From Bacteroidales bacterium (GTDB lineage Bacteria > Bacteroidota > Bacteroidia > Bacteroidales > Rikenellaceae), in NCBI GenBank assembly GCA_949419965.1, contig CASPAC010000005.1, positions 6,224 through 70,223 on the forward strand: 64,000 bases of DNA. Direction: 5' to 3'. Numbering within the stretch: position 1 is the stretch's first letter; every line of letters begins with the position of its first letter. A program made the translations under genes and the position numbers. Positions 37,192-46,542 of the stretch are shown piece after piece. Below the pieces are notes generated by a model that was not told where the DNA came from, did no database searches, and worked only from the letters and a program-made list of their open reading frames with translations.

Positions 37192-38718
37192 ATGGCAAAC
37201 AAAGTTCTGTTGATGATTCTCGACGGCTGGGGCAACGGCCGCCACGACAAGGCGGACGTCATTTCGACGGTCCATCCCGCCTATATCTCGGCCATGACCG
37301 AAAAATATCCCCATGCGCAGCTGCGCACCGACGGCGAGAATGTCGGTCTGCCCGACGGCCAGATGGGCAATTCGGAGGTGGGCCACCTCAATATCGGCGC
37401 CGGGCGCGTCGTCTACCAGGACCTGGTGAAGATCAACCGCGCCTGCCGCGACAATTCGATCATGGAGAATCCCGAGGTCGTCCGCGCGTTCGAGTACGCC
37501 AGGCAGAACGGCGTCGGCATCCACTTCATGGGTCTTACGTCCGACGGCGGCGTGCACTCGTCGCTGGAGCATCTTTTCAAGTTGTGCGACATTGCCGCCG
37601 AGTACAAGATCGACAACACGTTCGTCCATTGCTTCATGGACGGCCGCGACACCGACCCGCGCAGCGGCAAGGGATTCATCGGGCAGCTGGAGAAGCATCT
37701 GGCCGCTTCGACGGGCAAGATCGCTACGGTCGTCGGCCGTTATTACGCCATGGACCGCGACAAGCGTTGGGAGCGCGTGAAGGTCGCCTACGACGCCTTG
37801 GTCGACGGCATCGGCGAGCACGCTGCCGACATGGCCGCCGCCGTGCAGAAATCCTATGACGCCGATGTCACCGACGAGTTCATCAAGCCCATCGTGCGGG
37901 TCGACGCCGACGGCAAGCCCGTGGGCACGATCCGGCCCAACGACGTGGTGATCTTCTTCAACTACCGCAACGACCGCGCGAAGGAGCTTACCGTCGTGCT
38001 GACGCAGGAGGATATGCCCGAGGCCGGCATGCACACCCTGCCGCTCTACTATTGCTGCATGACTCCCTACGACGCCAAGTTCACGGGGCTGCACATCCTC
38101 TTCGACAAGGAGAACGTGCCCGACACCATCGGCGAGTGGGTGTCGAAGCAGGGGCTCAGGCAGCTGCGCATCGCCGAGACCGAGAAGTATGCCCACGTCA
38201 CGTTTTTCCTGAACGGCGGGCGCGAGGAGGTCTTCGAGGGCGAGGAGCGCATTCTGGTCGCTTCGCCCAAGGTGGCGACCTACGACCTGCAGCCCGAGAT
38301 GTCGGCGCCCGAGGTGGCCGACAAGCTGGTAGCGGCGCTCGATGAGCAGAAGTTCGACTTCATCTGTCTCAACTTCGCCAACGGCGACATGGTGGGCCAC
38401 ACGGGCGTCTACGATGCCATCGTCAAGGCCGTCAAGGCGGTCGACAGCTGTGTGGAGAAGGTCGTCGAGGCGGCCCGCCGCAACGGCTACGAGGTGGTGC
38501 AGATCGCCGACCACGGCAACGCCGACAACGCCGTCAATGCCGACGGCACGCCCAATACGGCCCATTCGCTCAATCCGGTGCCCATCGTGGTGGTTTCCGA
38601 CCGCGTGAAGGCCGTGCACGACGGCATTCTGGCCGACGTGGCACCTACCGTGCTGGAACTGATGGGCGTGGCGCAGCCTGCCGGCATGACCGGCCAATCG
38701 CTGGTGGAACTGAAATAA
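37192..38718 (+). CDS. gpmI: 2,3-bisphosphoglycerate-independent phosphoglycerate mutase
   Basis: 508 residues, normal length. Converts 3-phosphoglycerate to 2-phosphoglycerate in glycolysis with two metal ions (usually Mn). Alkaline-phosphatase fold: LMILDGWG (Asp11 metal ligand), [14 protein letters not shown] (Ser61 phosphoserine nucleophile), [36 protein letters not shown] and IADHGNADN near the end. 100 nt after alaS. Confidence 0.97.
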   Translation: MANKVLLMILDGWGNGRHDKADVISTVHPAYISAMTEKYPHAQLRTDGENVGLPDGQMGNSEVGHLNIGAGRVVYQDLVKINRACRDNSIMENPEVVRAFEYARQNGVGIHFMGLTSDGGVHSSLEHLFKLCDIAAEYKIDNTFVHCFMDGRDTDPRSGKGFIGQLEKHLAASTGKIATVVGRYYAMDRDKRWERVKVAYDALVDGIGEHAADMAAAVQKSYDADVTDEFIKPIVRVDADGKPVGTIRPNDVVIFFNYRNDRAKELTVVLTQEDMPEAGMHTLPLYYCCMTPYDAKFTGLHILFDKENVPDTIGEWVSKQGLRQLRIAETEKYAHVTFFLNGGREEVFEGEERILVASPKVATYDLQPEMSAPEVADKLVAALDEQKFDFICLNFANGDMVGHTGVYDAIVKAVKAVDSCVEKVVEAARRNGYEVVQIADHGNADNAVNADGTPNTAHSLNPVPIVVVSDRVKAVHDGILADVAPTVLELMGVAQPAGMTGQSLVELK

Positions 38719-38720
38719 CG

Positions 38721-38868
38721 AACCTTTTCCTAAGCCGAGTGCAGAGCCAAGCTTGCTTGAGCTATGCCGAGGCGGGAAAAGCTGCAAGAAATTGAACCTT
38801 TTCCTAAGCCGAGTGCAGAGCCAAGCTTGCTTGAGCTATGCCGAGGCGGGAAAAGCTGCAAGAAATTG
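38721..38868 (+). repeat. 74-bp tandem repeat, two copies
   Basis: Two identical 74-bp units (38721-38794 and 38795-38868) directly after gpmI, then the first six bases of a third. The core AGCCAAGCTTGCTTGAGC..TGCCGAGGCG is palindromic in part and recurs in diverged form at 41960-42080, 20790 and in the extra segment of repeat C. Confidence 0.9.
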
Positions 38869-38887
38869 AACCTTAAAACCGAACACT

Positions 38888-39961
38888 ATGAAAAAATTGT
38901 TGTTCTTTGCGGCCTGCACGGCGATCTTCGCTTCGTGTACGTCGAAGAAGCCCTACACCATCACGGGCGAAGTCGATCCGTCGATGAACGGGAAGACGGT
39001 CTATCTCTACGATTTCCACAACGCTCGGATGACCGACAGCGTGGTCGTCGCCGAGGGCCGTTTCAGCTTCAGCGGCACCATGGCCGGCGATTCGTTGCGT
39101 CGTGTCGCTTTGGACCGCAACTACGTCGATGTGATCGTGGAGGGCGGCGACTATACGGTCGACCTGGCCGCACGTACGGCAGCGGGTTCGAAGCTCACCG
39201 AGGAAAAAGGCCGTTTCGACGCCCAGTACGATTCGATCCGGGGTGCCTTCTACGAGCGTTACCGCGCTTTGATGGCCGATGCGTCGCTGAGCGAGGAGAC
39301 GCGCGAGGAGAAGGCCGACGCTTTGGTCGGGGAGATCAATGAAGCGTTGGGCGAGGCGGCCCGTCCGGTTGTCGAGGCCAACAACAATGCGCTGGGCGCC
39401 TATGTCTTCTGGCGGTGGAGCTCCGATCTGGAAACTCCCGAGGAGTTCGACGCAGCCTTGGCCCTGGCCGGCGACTACGTCCGCAACTTCGCTCCCGTGA
39501 AGAAGAGCATCGCCACGAACGAGGCGCTGAAGAAAACGGCCGAGGGGATGCCTTTCGTCGATTTCACCATCGAGAACGGCAATGCCGACGGTACGGCCGT
39601 CAGCCTCTCCGACTACGTGGGCAAGGGCAAATACGTGCTGGTCGACTTCTGGGCTTCGTGGTGCGGTCCCTGCCGTCGCGAGATTCCCAACATCCGCGAG
39701 GTGTGGGAGAAGTACCGCGGCGATAAGTTCGAGGTGCTGGGCGTAGCCGTGTGGGACGAGCGCGAGGAGACCCGCAAAGCGGCCGAGCAGCTCGGCATCG
39801 AGTGGCCCGAGATCGTCGATGCGCAGGCCGTTCCGACCGAACTCTACGGTATCGCCGGCATTCCCCACATCATTCTCTTCGGCCCCGACGGTACGATCGT
39901 TGCCCGCGGGCTGCGCGGCGCGGCTCTCAAGGAGAAGGTCGCCGAAGTGCTGGCCGAATAG
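38888..39961 (+). CDS. TlpA-like thiol-disulfide oxidoreductase lipoprotein with DUF4369 domain
   Basis: 357 residues. Lipoprotein signal with Cys17 (FAS-Cys). Residues about 22-120 form a DUF4369-type beta domain (YTITGEVDPSMNGKTVYLYD), a helical linker follows, and residues 220-357 form a thioredoxin domain with VLVDFWASWCGPCRREIP (CXXC at 259-262) and a cis-Pro loop GIAGIPHIILF. It reduces disulfides in the periplasm; partners are unknown. It is preceded by the 74-bp tandem repeats and followed by a strong terminator. Confidence 0.9.
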   Translation: MKKLLFFAACTAIFASCTSKKPYTITGEVDPSMNGKTVYLYDFHNARMTDSVVVAEGRFSFSGTMAGDSLRRVALDRNYVDVIVEGGDYTVDLAARTAAGSKLTEEKGRFDAQYDSIRGAFYERYRALMADASLSEETREEKADALVGEINEALGEAARPVVEANNNALGAYVFWRWSSDLETPEEFDAALALAGDYVRNFAPVKKSIATNEALKKTAEGMPFVDFTIENGNADGTAVSLSDYVGKGKYVLVDFWASWCGPCRREIPNIREVWEKYRGDKFEVLGVAVWDEREETRKAAEQLGIEWPEIVDAQAVPTELYGIAGIPHIILFGPDGTIVARGLRGAALKEKVAEVLAE

Positions 39962-39982
39962 GCTGAGCCGGCCGACAATCGA

Positions 39983-40022
39983 AGCGGGTTGCGATTTCTG
40001 GAATCGCAACCCGCTCTTTTTG
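39983..40022 (+). terminator. terminator after TlpA-like gene
   Basis: A 14-bp perfect stem (39983-39996 with 40002-40015), 5-nt loop, then CTTTTTGT. Confidence 0.85.
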
Positions 40023-40076
40023 TGCGCGGACCGAGGCCGGTGGAGCAGGCACCGGACGGGTTCGCTTTTCCGGCGA

Positions 40077-40568
40077 TCAGTAGAGATCGATGTATTCGCG
40101 GCTGTTTCCCACGATCCGAAGATATTCGTCGAACGCCTCCCGGCCGATGACTACCGTAGCCCGGTTGTCGTTGGGGTGGAACGCCAGCACGGGCCAGTCG
40201 CGCATCCGGCGGTCGAAGAACAGATGCACATGGTGCGCCGTGTCGTTGATAAGTCCGAATGGCGACACCGAGCCGGGTTTGACGCCGAGCCATCGCTGCA
40301 GCCGTTCGGGCGATGCGAACGAGAGCCGGCCCTGGCCGAGCCGGTGTTCCAGTTCGCGGACGGCCAGCTGCCGCCGTGCATCGAAACAGACCAGATAGTG
40401 GCGGTCGCCCTTGTGGTTGCGCAGAAAGAGGTTCTTGCAGTGCTGTGCCCCGTCGTTGCGGCAGTATTGCAGGGCAAGTTCGCATGTGGGGGCTTCGGGG
40501 TGTTCGTACCACGTGTAGCCGATGCCGTGCGCTTCGAGAAAGTCGAATACCCGCTGTCGTTGTTCCAT
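40077..40568 (-). CDS. YbaK/ProX-type aminoacyl-tRNA deacylase
   Basis: 163 residues. A YbaK/aminoacyl-tRNA-synthetase-associated domain: YTWYEHPEAPTCELAL, HCKNLFLRNHKGDRHYLVCF (with the conserved Lys), PERLQRWLGVKPGSVSPFGL, and HVHLFFDRRMRDWPVLAFHP. This is the PrdX/ProXp set of stand-alone editing enzymes that remove Ala or Cys from mis-charged tRNA-Pro. It is the last gene of a minus-strand operon with tcdA and TatD, 10 nt after tcdA. Confidence 0.88.
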   Translation of the reverse strand: MEQRQRVFDFLEAHGIGYTWYEHPEAPTCELALQYCRNDGAQHCKNLFLRNHKGDRHYLVCFDARRQLAVRELEHRLGQGRLSFASPERLQRWLGVKPGSVSPFGLINDTAHHVHLFFDRRMRDWPVLAFHPNDNRATVVIGREAFDEYLRIVGNSREYIDLY

Positions 40569-40578
40569 GGCGTGCGTG

Positions 40579-41304
40579 TCAGCAGGTCGTTTCGCCGATC
40601 AGCCCGCGGACGACGACCGAGGCGCAGCCTATGCCGAACAGGGCGGGCATGTAGGAGATGGTCCCTACGTTCGACTTCTTGTTCTGTTCCTCGCACACGA
40701 TCATCGCCCCTTTGCGAATGGGTTCGGGCGAGAAAACGGCCTGGAACCCCCGCCGCACACCCGCCTTGTGGAGCCGTTTGCGCAGCATGTGGGCCAGCGG
40801 GCAGTGGTGGGTCTTCGAGATGTCGGCTATCTCGAGCTGCGTGGGGTCGGTCTTGGCTCCGGCGCCCATCGAGCTGACAAGCGGAACGCCCCGTTCGAGT
40901 GTCGCGAGGATGAGCGCCAGTTTGGGCGAGAGGGTGTCGATGGCGTCGACGACATAGTCGTATTTCGCGGCATCGAGCAGCGCGTAGGTTTCGTCGTCCT
41001 TGATGTAGCGTTCGACCGCCGTAAGCCGGAGTTCCGGGTTGATGTCGCGGAGCCGTTCGGCCATCACGGCGGCCTTGGGACGCCCCACGGTCGAGTGCAG
41101 CGCTATCAGCTGGCGGTTGATGTTGGTTGCCGACACCGTGTCGGCATCGGCTATGGTCATGCTCCCCACGCCTGCCCGGGCGATCATCTCGGCGGCGTAG
41201 GCTCCCACGCCGCCGACTCCTACGACCAGCACGTGAGCACGGCGCAGCATGTCGAGTTTCTCTTCGCCCAGCAGCAGGGCGGTGCGTTCCAGCCAGTTAT
41301 CCAT
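40579..41304 (-). CDS. tcdA: tRNA threonylcarbamoyladenosine dehydratase (ThiF/HesA family)
   Basis: 241 residues. E1-like adenylating enzyme that cyclises t6A37 to ct6A. Seen: HVLVVGVGGVGAYAAEMIAR (nucleotide-binding GxGGVG), IADADTVSATNINRQL, DYVVDAIDTLSPK and a C-terminal part with GTISYMPALFGIGCASVVV. Its first 8 nt overlap the end of the TatD gene, so the two are translationally coupled. Confidence 0.92.
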   Translation of the reverse strand: MDNWLERTALLLGEEKLDMLRRAHVLVVGVGGVGAYAAEMIARAGVGSMTIADADTVSATNINRQLIALHSTVGRPKAAVMAERLRDINPELRLTAVERYIKDDETYALLDAAKYDYVVDAIDTLSPKLALILATLERGVPLVSSMGAGAKTDPTQLEIADISKTHHCPLAHMLRKRLHKAGVRRGFQAVFSPEPIRKGAMIVCEEQNKKSNVGTISYMPALFGIGCASVVVRGLIGETTC

Positions 41305-41908
41305 GAATGAAAATACGTTCGTAGTTTTCGGTCGTCGCCCGTTGCAGTTCGCCGGTCGTCACTCGCAGGAGCGCCGCCGCGCGGGCATAGATCGTCTCGA
41401 TGGGCGTTTCGCTCTCGTCGGTTTCCAGAAAGAGTTGCGACAGCGGTGTGTTCTGTATGGCTCCGATCGTCCGCGGCGAGGCGAAGGTCCGTTCGCCGAA
41501 CGAAAGACAATACCCCTTTTCCCACGCCTGGCGGGCTTGTTCGGGCGAACCGATGAAGCCGTGGAAGATGACGGCGCGCGGTTCTTGTTCGCGCAGCAGG
41601 CGCATCGTCTCCGCGAATGCCCGCACGCAATGGAGCACCACGGGCAGCCGTCGTTCGCAGGCCAGCGTCAGTTGGGCGCGGAAAAGCTCGATCTGCGCCT
41701 GACGCGTGCCGTTGTCGGCCGCCCGCACGAAGTCGAGTCCGATTTCGCCTACGGCCTGCGCGTCGCCCCGGTCCAGTTCCGCAGCCAGTCGGTCCCATTC
41801 GTCCGGACCGATTCTGCCCGCTTCCCACGGATGGATGCCGGCCGTGCGCAATTCGATGCCGCAACCGGTGGGCCGGTGGGTGTGTATGTTGACGTAGGCG
41901 GGATTCAC
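41297..41908 (-). CDS. TatD-family metal-dependent hydrolase
   Basis: 203 residues from the GTG at 41908. This start is chosen because a strong promoter (TATCTTTG at 41948-41955) overlaps the first codons of the longer frame, and because family members begin just before the metal motif. Seen: YVNIHTHRP (HxH), GEIGLDFV, PVVLHCVRAF, VIFHGFIG, LETDESETP. It is slightly short for TatD (about 260), as usual in this Bacteroidales subgroup. Possible 3'-5' DNase or tRNA-linked role is unproven. First gene of the operon with tcdA and the deacylase. Confidence 0.85.
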   Translation of the reverse strand: MNPAYVNIHTHRPTGCGIELRTAGIHPWEAGRIGPDEWDRLAAELDRGDAQAVGEIGLDFVRAADNGTRQAQIELFRAQLTLACERRLPVVLHCVRAFAETMRLLREQEPRAVIFHGFIGSPEQARQAWEKGYCLSFGERTFASPRTIGAIQNTPLSQLFLETDESETPIETIYARAAALLRVTTGELQRATTENYERIFIHG

Positions 41909-41947
41909 GGCGGATTCGGTTTGTCCAAGCGTAGCGGTTCGGAGAAA

Positions 41948-41978
41948 CAAAGATATGAATAAGCGAGGGCAAAAGCAA
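41948..41978 (-). promoter_or_regulatory. promoter of TatD-tcdA-deacylase operon
   Basis: Minus strand: TTGC (41975-41978), 19 nt, TATCTTTG (41948-41955); 39 nt before the GTG start. Confidence 0.65.
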
Positions 41979-42085
41979 GCTCGCTTGCATTTTGCCGAGC
42001 GGGAGTATCTTCGGCGAAGCCAAAGTCGGATAAGCCGAGCCCGATGCCAAATTTATGCGAGCATTGTCGAGGCGCGAGTATCTAA
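41961..42085. repeat. diverged repeats of the 74-bp family
   Basis: Two imperfect units (GCAAGCTCGCTTGCATTTTGCC and GCCAAATTTATGCGAGCATTGTCGAGGCG-like) resemble the 38721 tandem repeat. The minus-strand promoter of the TatD operon lies partly inside. Confidence 0.5.
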
Positions 42086-42330
42086 GACGGGGTCAGAGAT
42101 ATGAATTATTGAAATTATTCGGTGTTGCGACGGCAAATTTGAAGATGCAGACCTGCTGTTCAGCGATTCTCCGTTGCCCGGTTCGCGCTCTGCCCCTGTC
42201 CGGCCGGGCAACGAGGGAACAGATGTTAAACGAATGTCGGGCTGCCGTGCTTGGAATGAGGAACAAATAAAGATTTTAAGGTAATTTAAAAATAATATTC
42301 GTTACGTACGGTTTTCCGGAAAAAAATTCG

Positions 42331-42624
42331 TACTTTCGCACGCGGTTCGGACTGTTAGCATGCTAACAACGGGCCGGAAGTGTGCCGATACGTGCGGAAT
42401 GCGCGGTTTTGCGGGCTGCGGACCGGAAGCGGCGGCGGCCGAAAAGTGAGGCGGCAGATCCGAAAAAGGATGTGCGGGGAAAGATGGCCGGAAACGAAAG
42501 GACGACTGCCGGAACAGGTCCGGGCCGGCGGGCAGCGGCCGGGAACGGCCGAAGCAGACACGGACCGCCGGAACGACGAAGCGATAATCGACGAAAAAAC
42601 ATATTCAATCTAATCATTTCAACC
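42331..42624 (+). promoter_or_regulatory. nqr -7 box, palindrome and long leader
   Basis: TACTTTCG (42331-42338) is a near match to a -7 box; no clear -33. It is followed by the perfect 16-bp palindrome TGTTAGCATGCTAACA (42353-42368), then about 255 nt of purine-rich GC-rich leader before the nqrA ATG. The frame of nqrA is open through part of this leader, but the Arg/Pro/Gly-rich translation has no resemblance to NqrA. Confidence 0.5.
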
Positions 42625-43980
42625 ATGTCGAAAGTCATTACATTACGCAAGGGTCTCGACATCAATCTCCAGGGCAAACCCTGCGCGGAGGCGGCCGCGG
42701 CGCCGCAGGCTGCGCTGTATGCGGTTTCGCCGCTGGATTTCGAGGGCGTGACTCCCAAGTTGCTGGTGAAAGCGGGCGACAAGGTGAAGGCGGGTACGCC
42801 GTTGTTCTTCAACAAGAACGACGAGCGCGTGCTCTTCACATCGCCGGTCAGCGGCGAAGTGGCGGCCATCAACCGCGGCGAGAAGCGCAAGGTGCTCTCC
42901 GTGACGGTGACGCCCGATGCCGAGCAGGCCTACGAGCTCTTCGCCTGCCCCGATCCGGCCGCCGCTTCGCGCGACGAGATCGTCGGGCTGCTGCTGCGCA
43001 GCGGTCTGTGGCCCATGATCATGCAGCGCCCCTACGGCATCATCGCCGATCCCTCGGCCATGCCGAAAGCCATCTTCGTCTCGGCGTTCGATTCGGCGCC
43101 GCTGGCTCCCGATTACAACTTCGCGCTCCGCGACGAGATGAAGAACCTGCAGACCGGTATCCGCGTGCTCGGCAAGCTCACCGAGGGCAAGGTGCACCTG
43201 TCGGTGCGCGCCAAGGCTGAGGGCAGCATGGCATCGCTGGCCGGCGCCGAGCTGCACACCTTCGCAGGCAAGCACCCCGTGGGCAATGTCGGCGTGCAGA
43301 TCCACCACATCGATCCTGTCAACCGGGGCGAGACGGTCTGGACGGTCAACATTCAGGACGTGGCCATCATCGGCCGCCTGTTCAACGAGGGACGCGTCGA
43401 CATGACGCGTACCGTCGCCGTGACCGGTTCGGAGGTCGAAAAGCCCGCCTACGTGCGTACGATCGCCGGGGCCCGCGTCGATTCGATCCTGGGCGGCAAC
43501 GTCAAGGCGCAGAAGGAGGGCGACAGCGTCCGCATCATCTCGGGCAACGTGCTCACGGGCACCAAAACCGCGATGGACGGCTTCTTGGGCTACTATGCCA
43601 ACCAGTTGACCGTGATCCCCGAGGGCGACAAGTACGAGCTGCTGGGCTGGGCGATGCCTCGCTTCAAGAAATTCTCCGTTTCGCGCGCCTATTTCTCGTG
43701 GCTCTGCCCCAAGAAGGCTTACAAACTGGATACCAACATGAACGGCGGCGAACGTCCTTTCGTGGTGACGGGGCTCTACGAGCGCTATCTGCCCATGGAC
43801 ATCTATCCGATGTATCTGTTGAAGGCCTGCCTGGCCGGCGACATCGACAAGATGGAGAACCTCGGCATCTACGAGGTGGTCGAGGAGGATTTCGCGTTGT
43901 GCGAGTTCGTCGATCCCTCGAAGATCGGGATCCAGCAGATCATTCGCGACGGTATTAACTTAATGATCAAGGAGGCATAA
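42625..43980 (+). CDS. nqrA: Na+-NQR subunit A
   Basis: 451 residues from the ATG at 42625 (opening MSKVITLRKGLDINLQGKP, the family start). NqrA is the peripheral cytoplasmic subunit that closes the ubiquinone/menaquinone side of the complex. Typical stretches: SGEVAAINRGEKRKVLSV, GKHPVGNVGVQIHHIDPVN and RPFVVTGLYERYLPMDIYP. First of six nqr genes in the standard order A-F; nqrB starts 2 nt after its stop. Confidence 0.97.
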   Translation: MSKVITLRKGLDINLQGKPCAEAAAAPQAALYAVSPLDFEGVTPKLLVKAGDKVKAGTPLFFNKNDERVLFTSPVSGEVAAINRGEKRKVLSVTVTPDAEQAYELFACPDPAAASRDEIVGLLLRSGLWPMIMQRPYGIIADPSAMPKAIFVSAFDSAPLAPDYNFALRDEMKNLQTGIRVLGKLTEGKVHLSVRAKAEGSMASLAGAELHTFAGKHPVGNVGVQIHHIDPVNRGETVWTVNIQDVAIIGRLFNEGRVDMTRTVAVTGSEVEKPAYVRTIAGARVDSILGGNVKAQKEGDSVRIISGNVLTGTKTAMDGFLGYYANQLTVIPEGDKYELLGWAMPRFKKFSVSRAYFSWLCPKKAYKLDTNMNGGERPFVVTGLYERYLPMDIYPMYLLKACLAGDIDKMENLGIYEVVEEDFALCEFVDPSKIGIQQIIRDGINLMIKEA

Positions 43981-43982
43981 CG

Positions 43983-45128
43983 ATGGGACTGCGTAAAATA
44001 GTGGACAACCTCAAGCCCACCTTCTCCAAGGGAGGCAAGCTGGGCTTCCTGGCCTCGACGTTCGATGCGTTCGAGACTTTCCTCTTCGTGCCGAACACCA
44101 CCACTTCGCGTGGCGCGCACATCCGCGACTGCAACGACATGAAACGTACGATGATCGTCGTCGTCATGGCGCTGATGCCCGCTCTGCTGTTCGGTTTCTA
44201 CAACACCGGTTATCAGCACTTCCTCTCGCAGGGCGTCGTGCCCGCGTTCTGGGAGTCGCTGTGGTTCGGTTTCCTGAAGGTGCTGCCCATCATCGTCGTG
44301 TCGTACGTCGTGGGTCTCGGCATCGAGTTCGGTTTCGCCCAGGCCCGCGGCCATGAGGTCAACGAGGGTTTCCTCGTCACGGGTCTGCTGATTCCGATGA
44401 TCATGCCGGTGGACATTCCGCTGTGGATGGTCGCCGTCGCCACGGCTTTCGCCGTCGTCTTCGGCAAGGAGGTCTTCGGCGGTACGGGCATGAACGTCTT
44501 CAACCCCGCCTTGCTGGCGCGCGCCTTCGTCTTCTTCGCCTATACGCCCTCGATTTCGGGCGCCGAGGTGTGGATCGCCGGCCTCGGGTCGGGCGAGGGC
44601 GTCGTCGACGGTTTCTCGGGCGCTACGGCGCTGGAGCACATGGCCGTCGACGGTACGCTGGGCTATTCGGCTCTCGATGCTTTCCTCGGATTCATCCCCG
44701 GTTCCATCGGCGAGACCTCGACCGTGGCCATCCTGCTGGGTGCCGCCGTGCTGCTCTTCACGGGCATCGCTTCGTGGCGCACGATGTTCTCCGTCTTCGC
44801 CGGAGGTCTGCTGATGGGCTACGTGTTCCAATGGACGGGCGTCACGGCCTATCCGGCTTGGTGGCACCTGATCGTCGGCGGTTTCGCTTTCGGTGCGGTC
44901 TTCATGGCCACCGATCCCGTCACTTCGGCGCAGACCGATGCCGGCAAGTACATCGTCGGCTTCATGACGGGCGCCATCGCCGTGTTGATCCGTGTGGTCA
45001 ACCCCGCCTATCCGGAGGGTATGATGCTCTCGATCCTCTTTATGAACGCGCTGGCTCCGCTGGTCGACTACTACGTCGTCGAGGCCAATATCCGGCGCAG
45101 AAACAAACGTGTCAAACCGGCTAAATAG
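43983..45128 (+). CDS. nqrB: Na+-NQR subunit B
   Basis: 381 residues, integral membrane (about ten spans). Carries covalent FMN at Thr215 within DGFSGATALE and a riboflavin site; the quinone is reduced here. Typical: GGTGMNVFNPALLARAFVFF and ATDPVTSAQTDAGKYIVGF. Confidence 0.97.
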   Translation: MGLRKIVDNLKPTFSKGGKLGFLASTFDAFETFLFVPNTTTSRGAHIRDCNDMKRTMIVVVMALMPALLFGFYNTGYQHFLSQGVVPAFWESLWFGFLKVLPIIVVSYVVGLGIEFGFAQARGHEVNEGFLVTGLLIPMIMPVDIPLWMVAVATAFAVVFGKEVFGGTGMNVFNPALLARAFVFFAYTPSISGAEVWIAGLGSGEGVVDGFSGATALEHMAVDGTLGYSALDAFLGFIPGSIGETSTVAILLGAAVLLFTGIASWRTMFSVFAGGLLMGYVFQWTGVTAYPAWWHLIVGGFAFGAVFMATDPVTSAQTDAGKYIVGFMTGAIAVLIRVVNPAYPEGMMLSILFMNALAPLVDYYVVEANIRRRNKRVKPAK

Positions 45129-45141
45129 GGGAGGTGCAATC

Positions 45142-45882
45142 ATGAAAAAAATCAATACGAACAGTAACCTCTATATCGTCGTTTACTCGACGGTGATGGT
45201 CGTCGTCGTGGCGTTGGTGCTGGCCGTGGCCGCACTCTCGCTGCAGGAGCGGCAGTATGCCAACGAGCTGGGCGAGAAGAAGCAGTCGATCCTGGCGTCG
45301 CTTTCGGCTGCGGACGAAAACTACGACGAATTCATCGCAGCCCGCGTGCTGGATGCCAACGGCGATACGGTCGAGGGCGGCGATGTCTTCGCCATGCTCA
45401 ACGACCTGCAGGGCTCTTTCGATAAGGGCCGCTTCCCGGTTTTCGAGGCCAAGGACGGCCGGGTGGTCATTCCGGTGACCGGCTCGGGACTGTGGGGCCC
45501 CATCTGGGGATATGTCGCCCTGGAGAACGACATGAACACCGTGGCCGGCATCGTCATGGCCCATAAGGGCGAGACCCCGGGTCTCGGCGCCGAGATAGCG
45601 ACGGTGAAATACCAGTCGAAGTTCGTGGGCAAAACCATCTTCGAGGGCGACGAATTCGTCTCCGTGTCGCTGCGCAAGGGCGGCGCCAAGGACCCGGCCC
45701 ACGAGGTCGACGCCATCACGGGCGGTACGAAGACTTCCGACGGCGTGACGGCCATGCTCCGCACGAGCATCGGCCATTACCTGCCGCTGCTGCGTGCACG
45801 CCGTGCCGCCGCAGAGACGGGAGCCGAAGTTGCGGACCGGCATGAAGTGTCTAACGAAGAAAATGTAGGAGACAATGAGTAA
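45142..45882 (+). CDS. nqrC: Na+-NQR subunit C
   Basis: 246 residues from the ATG at 45142, preceded by the purine-rich GGGGAGGTG. One N-terminal span ([21 protein letters not shown]), then a periplasmic domain with [19 protein letters not shown] and the FMN attachment motif [10 protein letters not shown], Thr196 being the predicted attachment site (usual form SGATxTS, here ITGGTKTS). The C-terminal 25 residues are an extra charged tail. It overlaps nqrD by 8 nt. Confidence 0.96.
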   Translation: MKKINTNSNLYIVVYSTVMVVVVALVLAVAALSLQERQYANELGEKKQSILASLSAADENYDEFIAARVLDANGDTVEGGDVFAMLNDLQGSFDKGRFPVFEAKDGRVVIPVTGSGLWGPIWGYVALENDMNTVAGIVMAHKGETPGLGAEIATVKYQSKFVGKTIFEGDEFVSVSLRKGGAKDPAHEVDAITGGTKTSDGVTAMLRTSIGHYLPLLRARRAAAETGAEVADRHEVSNEENVGDNE

Positions 45883-46531
45883 GATGGAAAAAGAGCCTTT
45901 GTTTTCGGCCAAAAATCTGAAATATCTGACGGGTCCCTTCTCGGCGAACAACCCGGTCATCGTGCAGATCCTGGGTATCTGCTCGGCGCTGGCCGTCACC
46001 GTGCAGCTCAAGCCCGCCATCGTCATGGCCCTGTCGGTGACCGTCGTCACGGCGTTCTCCAACCTTGTCATGTCGTTGTTGCGCAACGGCGTTCCGGCGC
46101 GTATCCGCATCATCGTCCAGCTCGTGGTCATCGCCGCGCTGGTGATCCTCGTCGATCAGGTGCTCAAGGCCTATCTTTACGAGGTCTCCAAGCAGTTGTC
46201 GGTCTACGTGGGTCTGATCATCACCAACTGCATCGTCATGGGACGCATCGAGGCTTTCGCCTTGGCCAACAAGCCCTGGCCCGCCTTGCTCGACGGTATC
46301 GGCAACGGTCTGGGCTACGGTCTGATCCTCGTCGTCGTGGCGTTCTTCCGCGAGTTGCTCGGTTCGGGTTCGCTGCTGGGTTACCCCATCGTTCCCGAAA
46401 GCTGGTACATCGCCGAGGGCGGTTTCTATTCCAACTGCGGTCTGATGCTCTTCCCGCCCATGGCGCTCATCATCGTGGGCTGCATCATCTGGGTGCATCG
46501 TTCGCGCAACAAGGATTTACAAGAAAAATAG
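45875..46531 (+). CDS. nqrD: Na+-NQR subunit D
   Basis: 218 residues, six membrane spans expected. NqrD/RnfE family: [39 protein letters not shown] and [13 protein letters not shown]. With NqrE it forms the membrane core holding a 2Fe-2S centre; the Cys of ITNCIVMGR is the conserved one. Translation may start at 45875 or at the ATG at 45884. Confidence 0.96.
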   Translation: MSKMEKEPLFSAKNLKYLTGPFSANNPVIVQILGICSALAVTVQLKPAIVMALSVTVVTAFSNLVMSLLRNGVPARIRIIVQLVVIAALVILVDQVLKAYLYEVSKQLSVYVGLIITNCIVMGRIEAFALANKPWPALLDGIGNGLGYGLILVVVAFFRELLGSGSLLGYPIVPESWYIAEGGFYSNCGLMLFPPMALIIVGCIIWVHRSRNKDLQEK

Positions 46532-46542
46532 GAGGATAGCAT

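Noticed and set aside
41909..41950. ATG start of the TatD gene at 41950
   Set aside because: The strong TATCTTTG -7 box at 41948-41955 overlaps it, so a transcript from that promoter would not include this codon. The GTG at 41908 is preferred.
42382..42624. Upstream extension of nqrA
   Set aside because: The Arg/Pro/Gly-rich translation is unlike NqrA, whose conserved start is at 42625. It is probably the untranslated leader.
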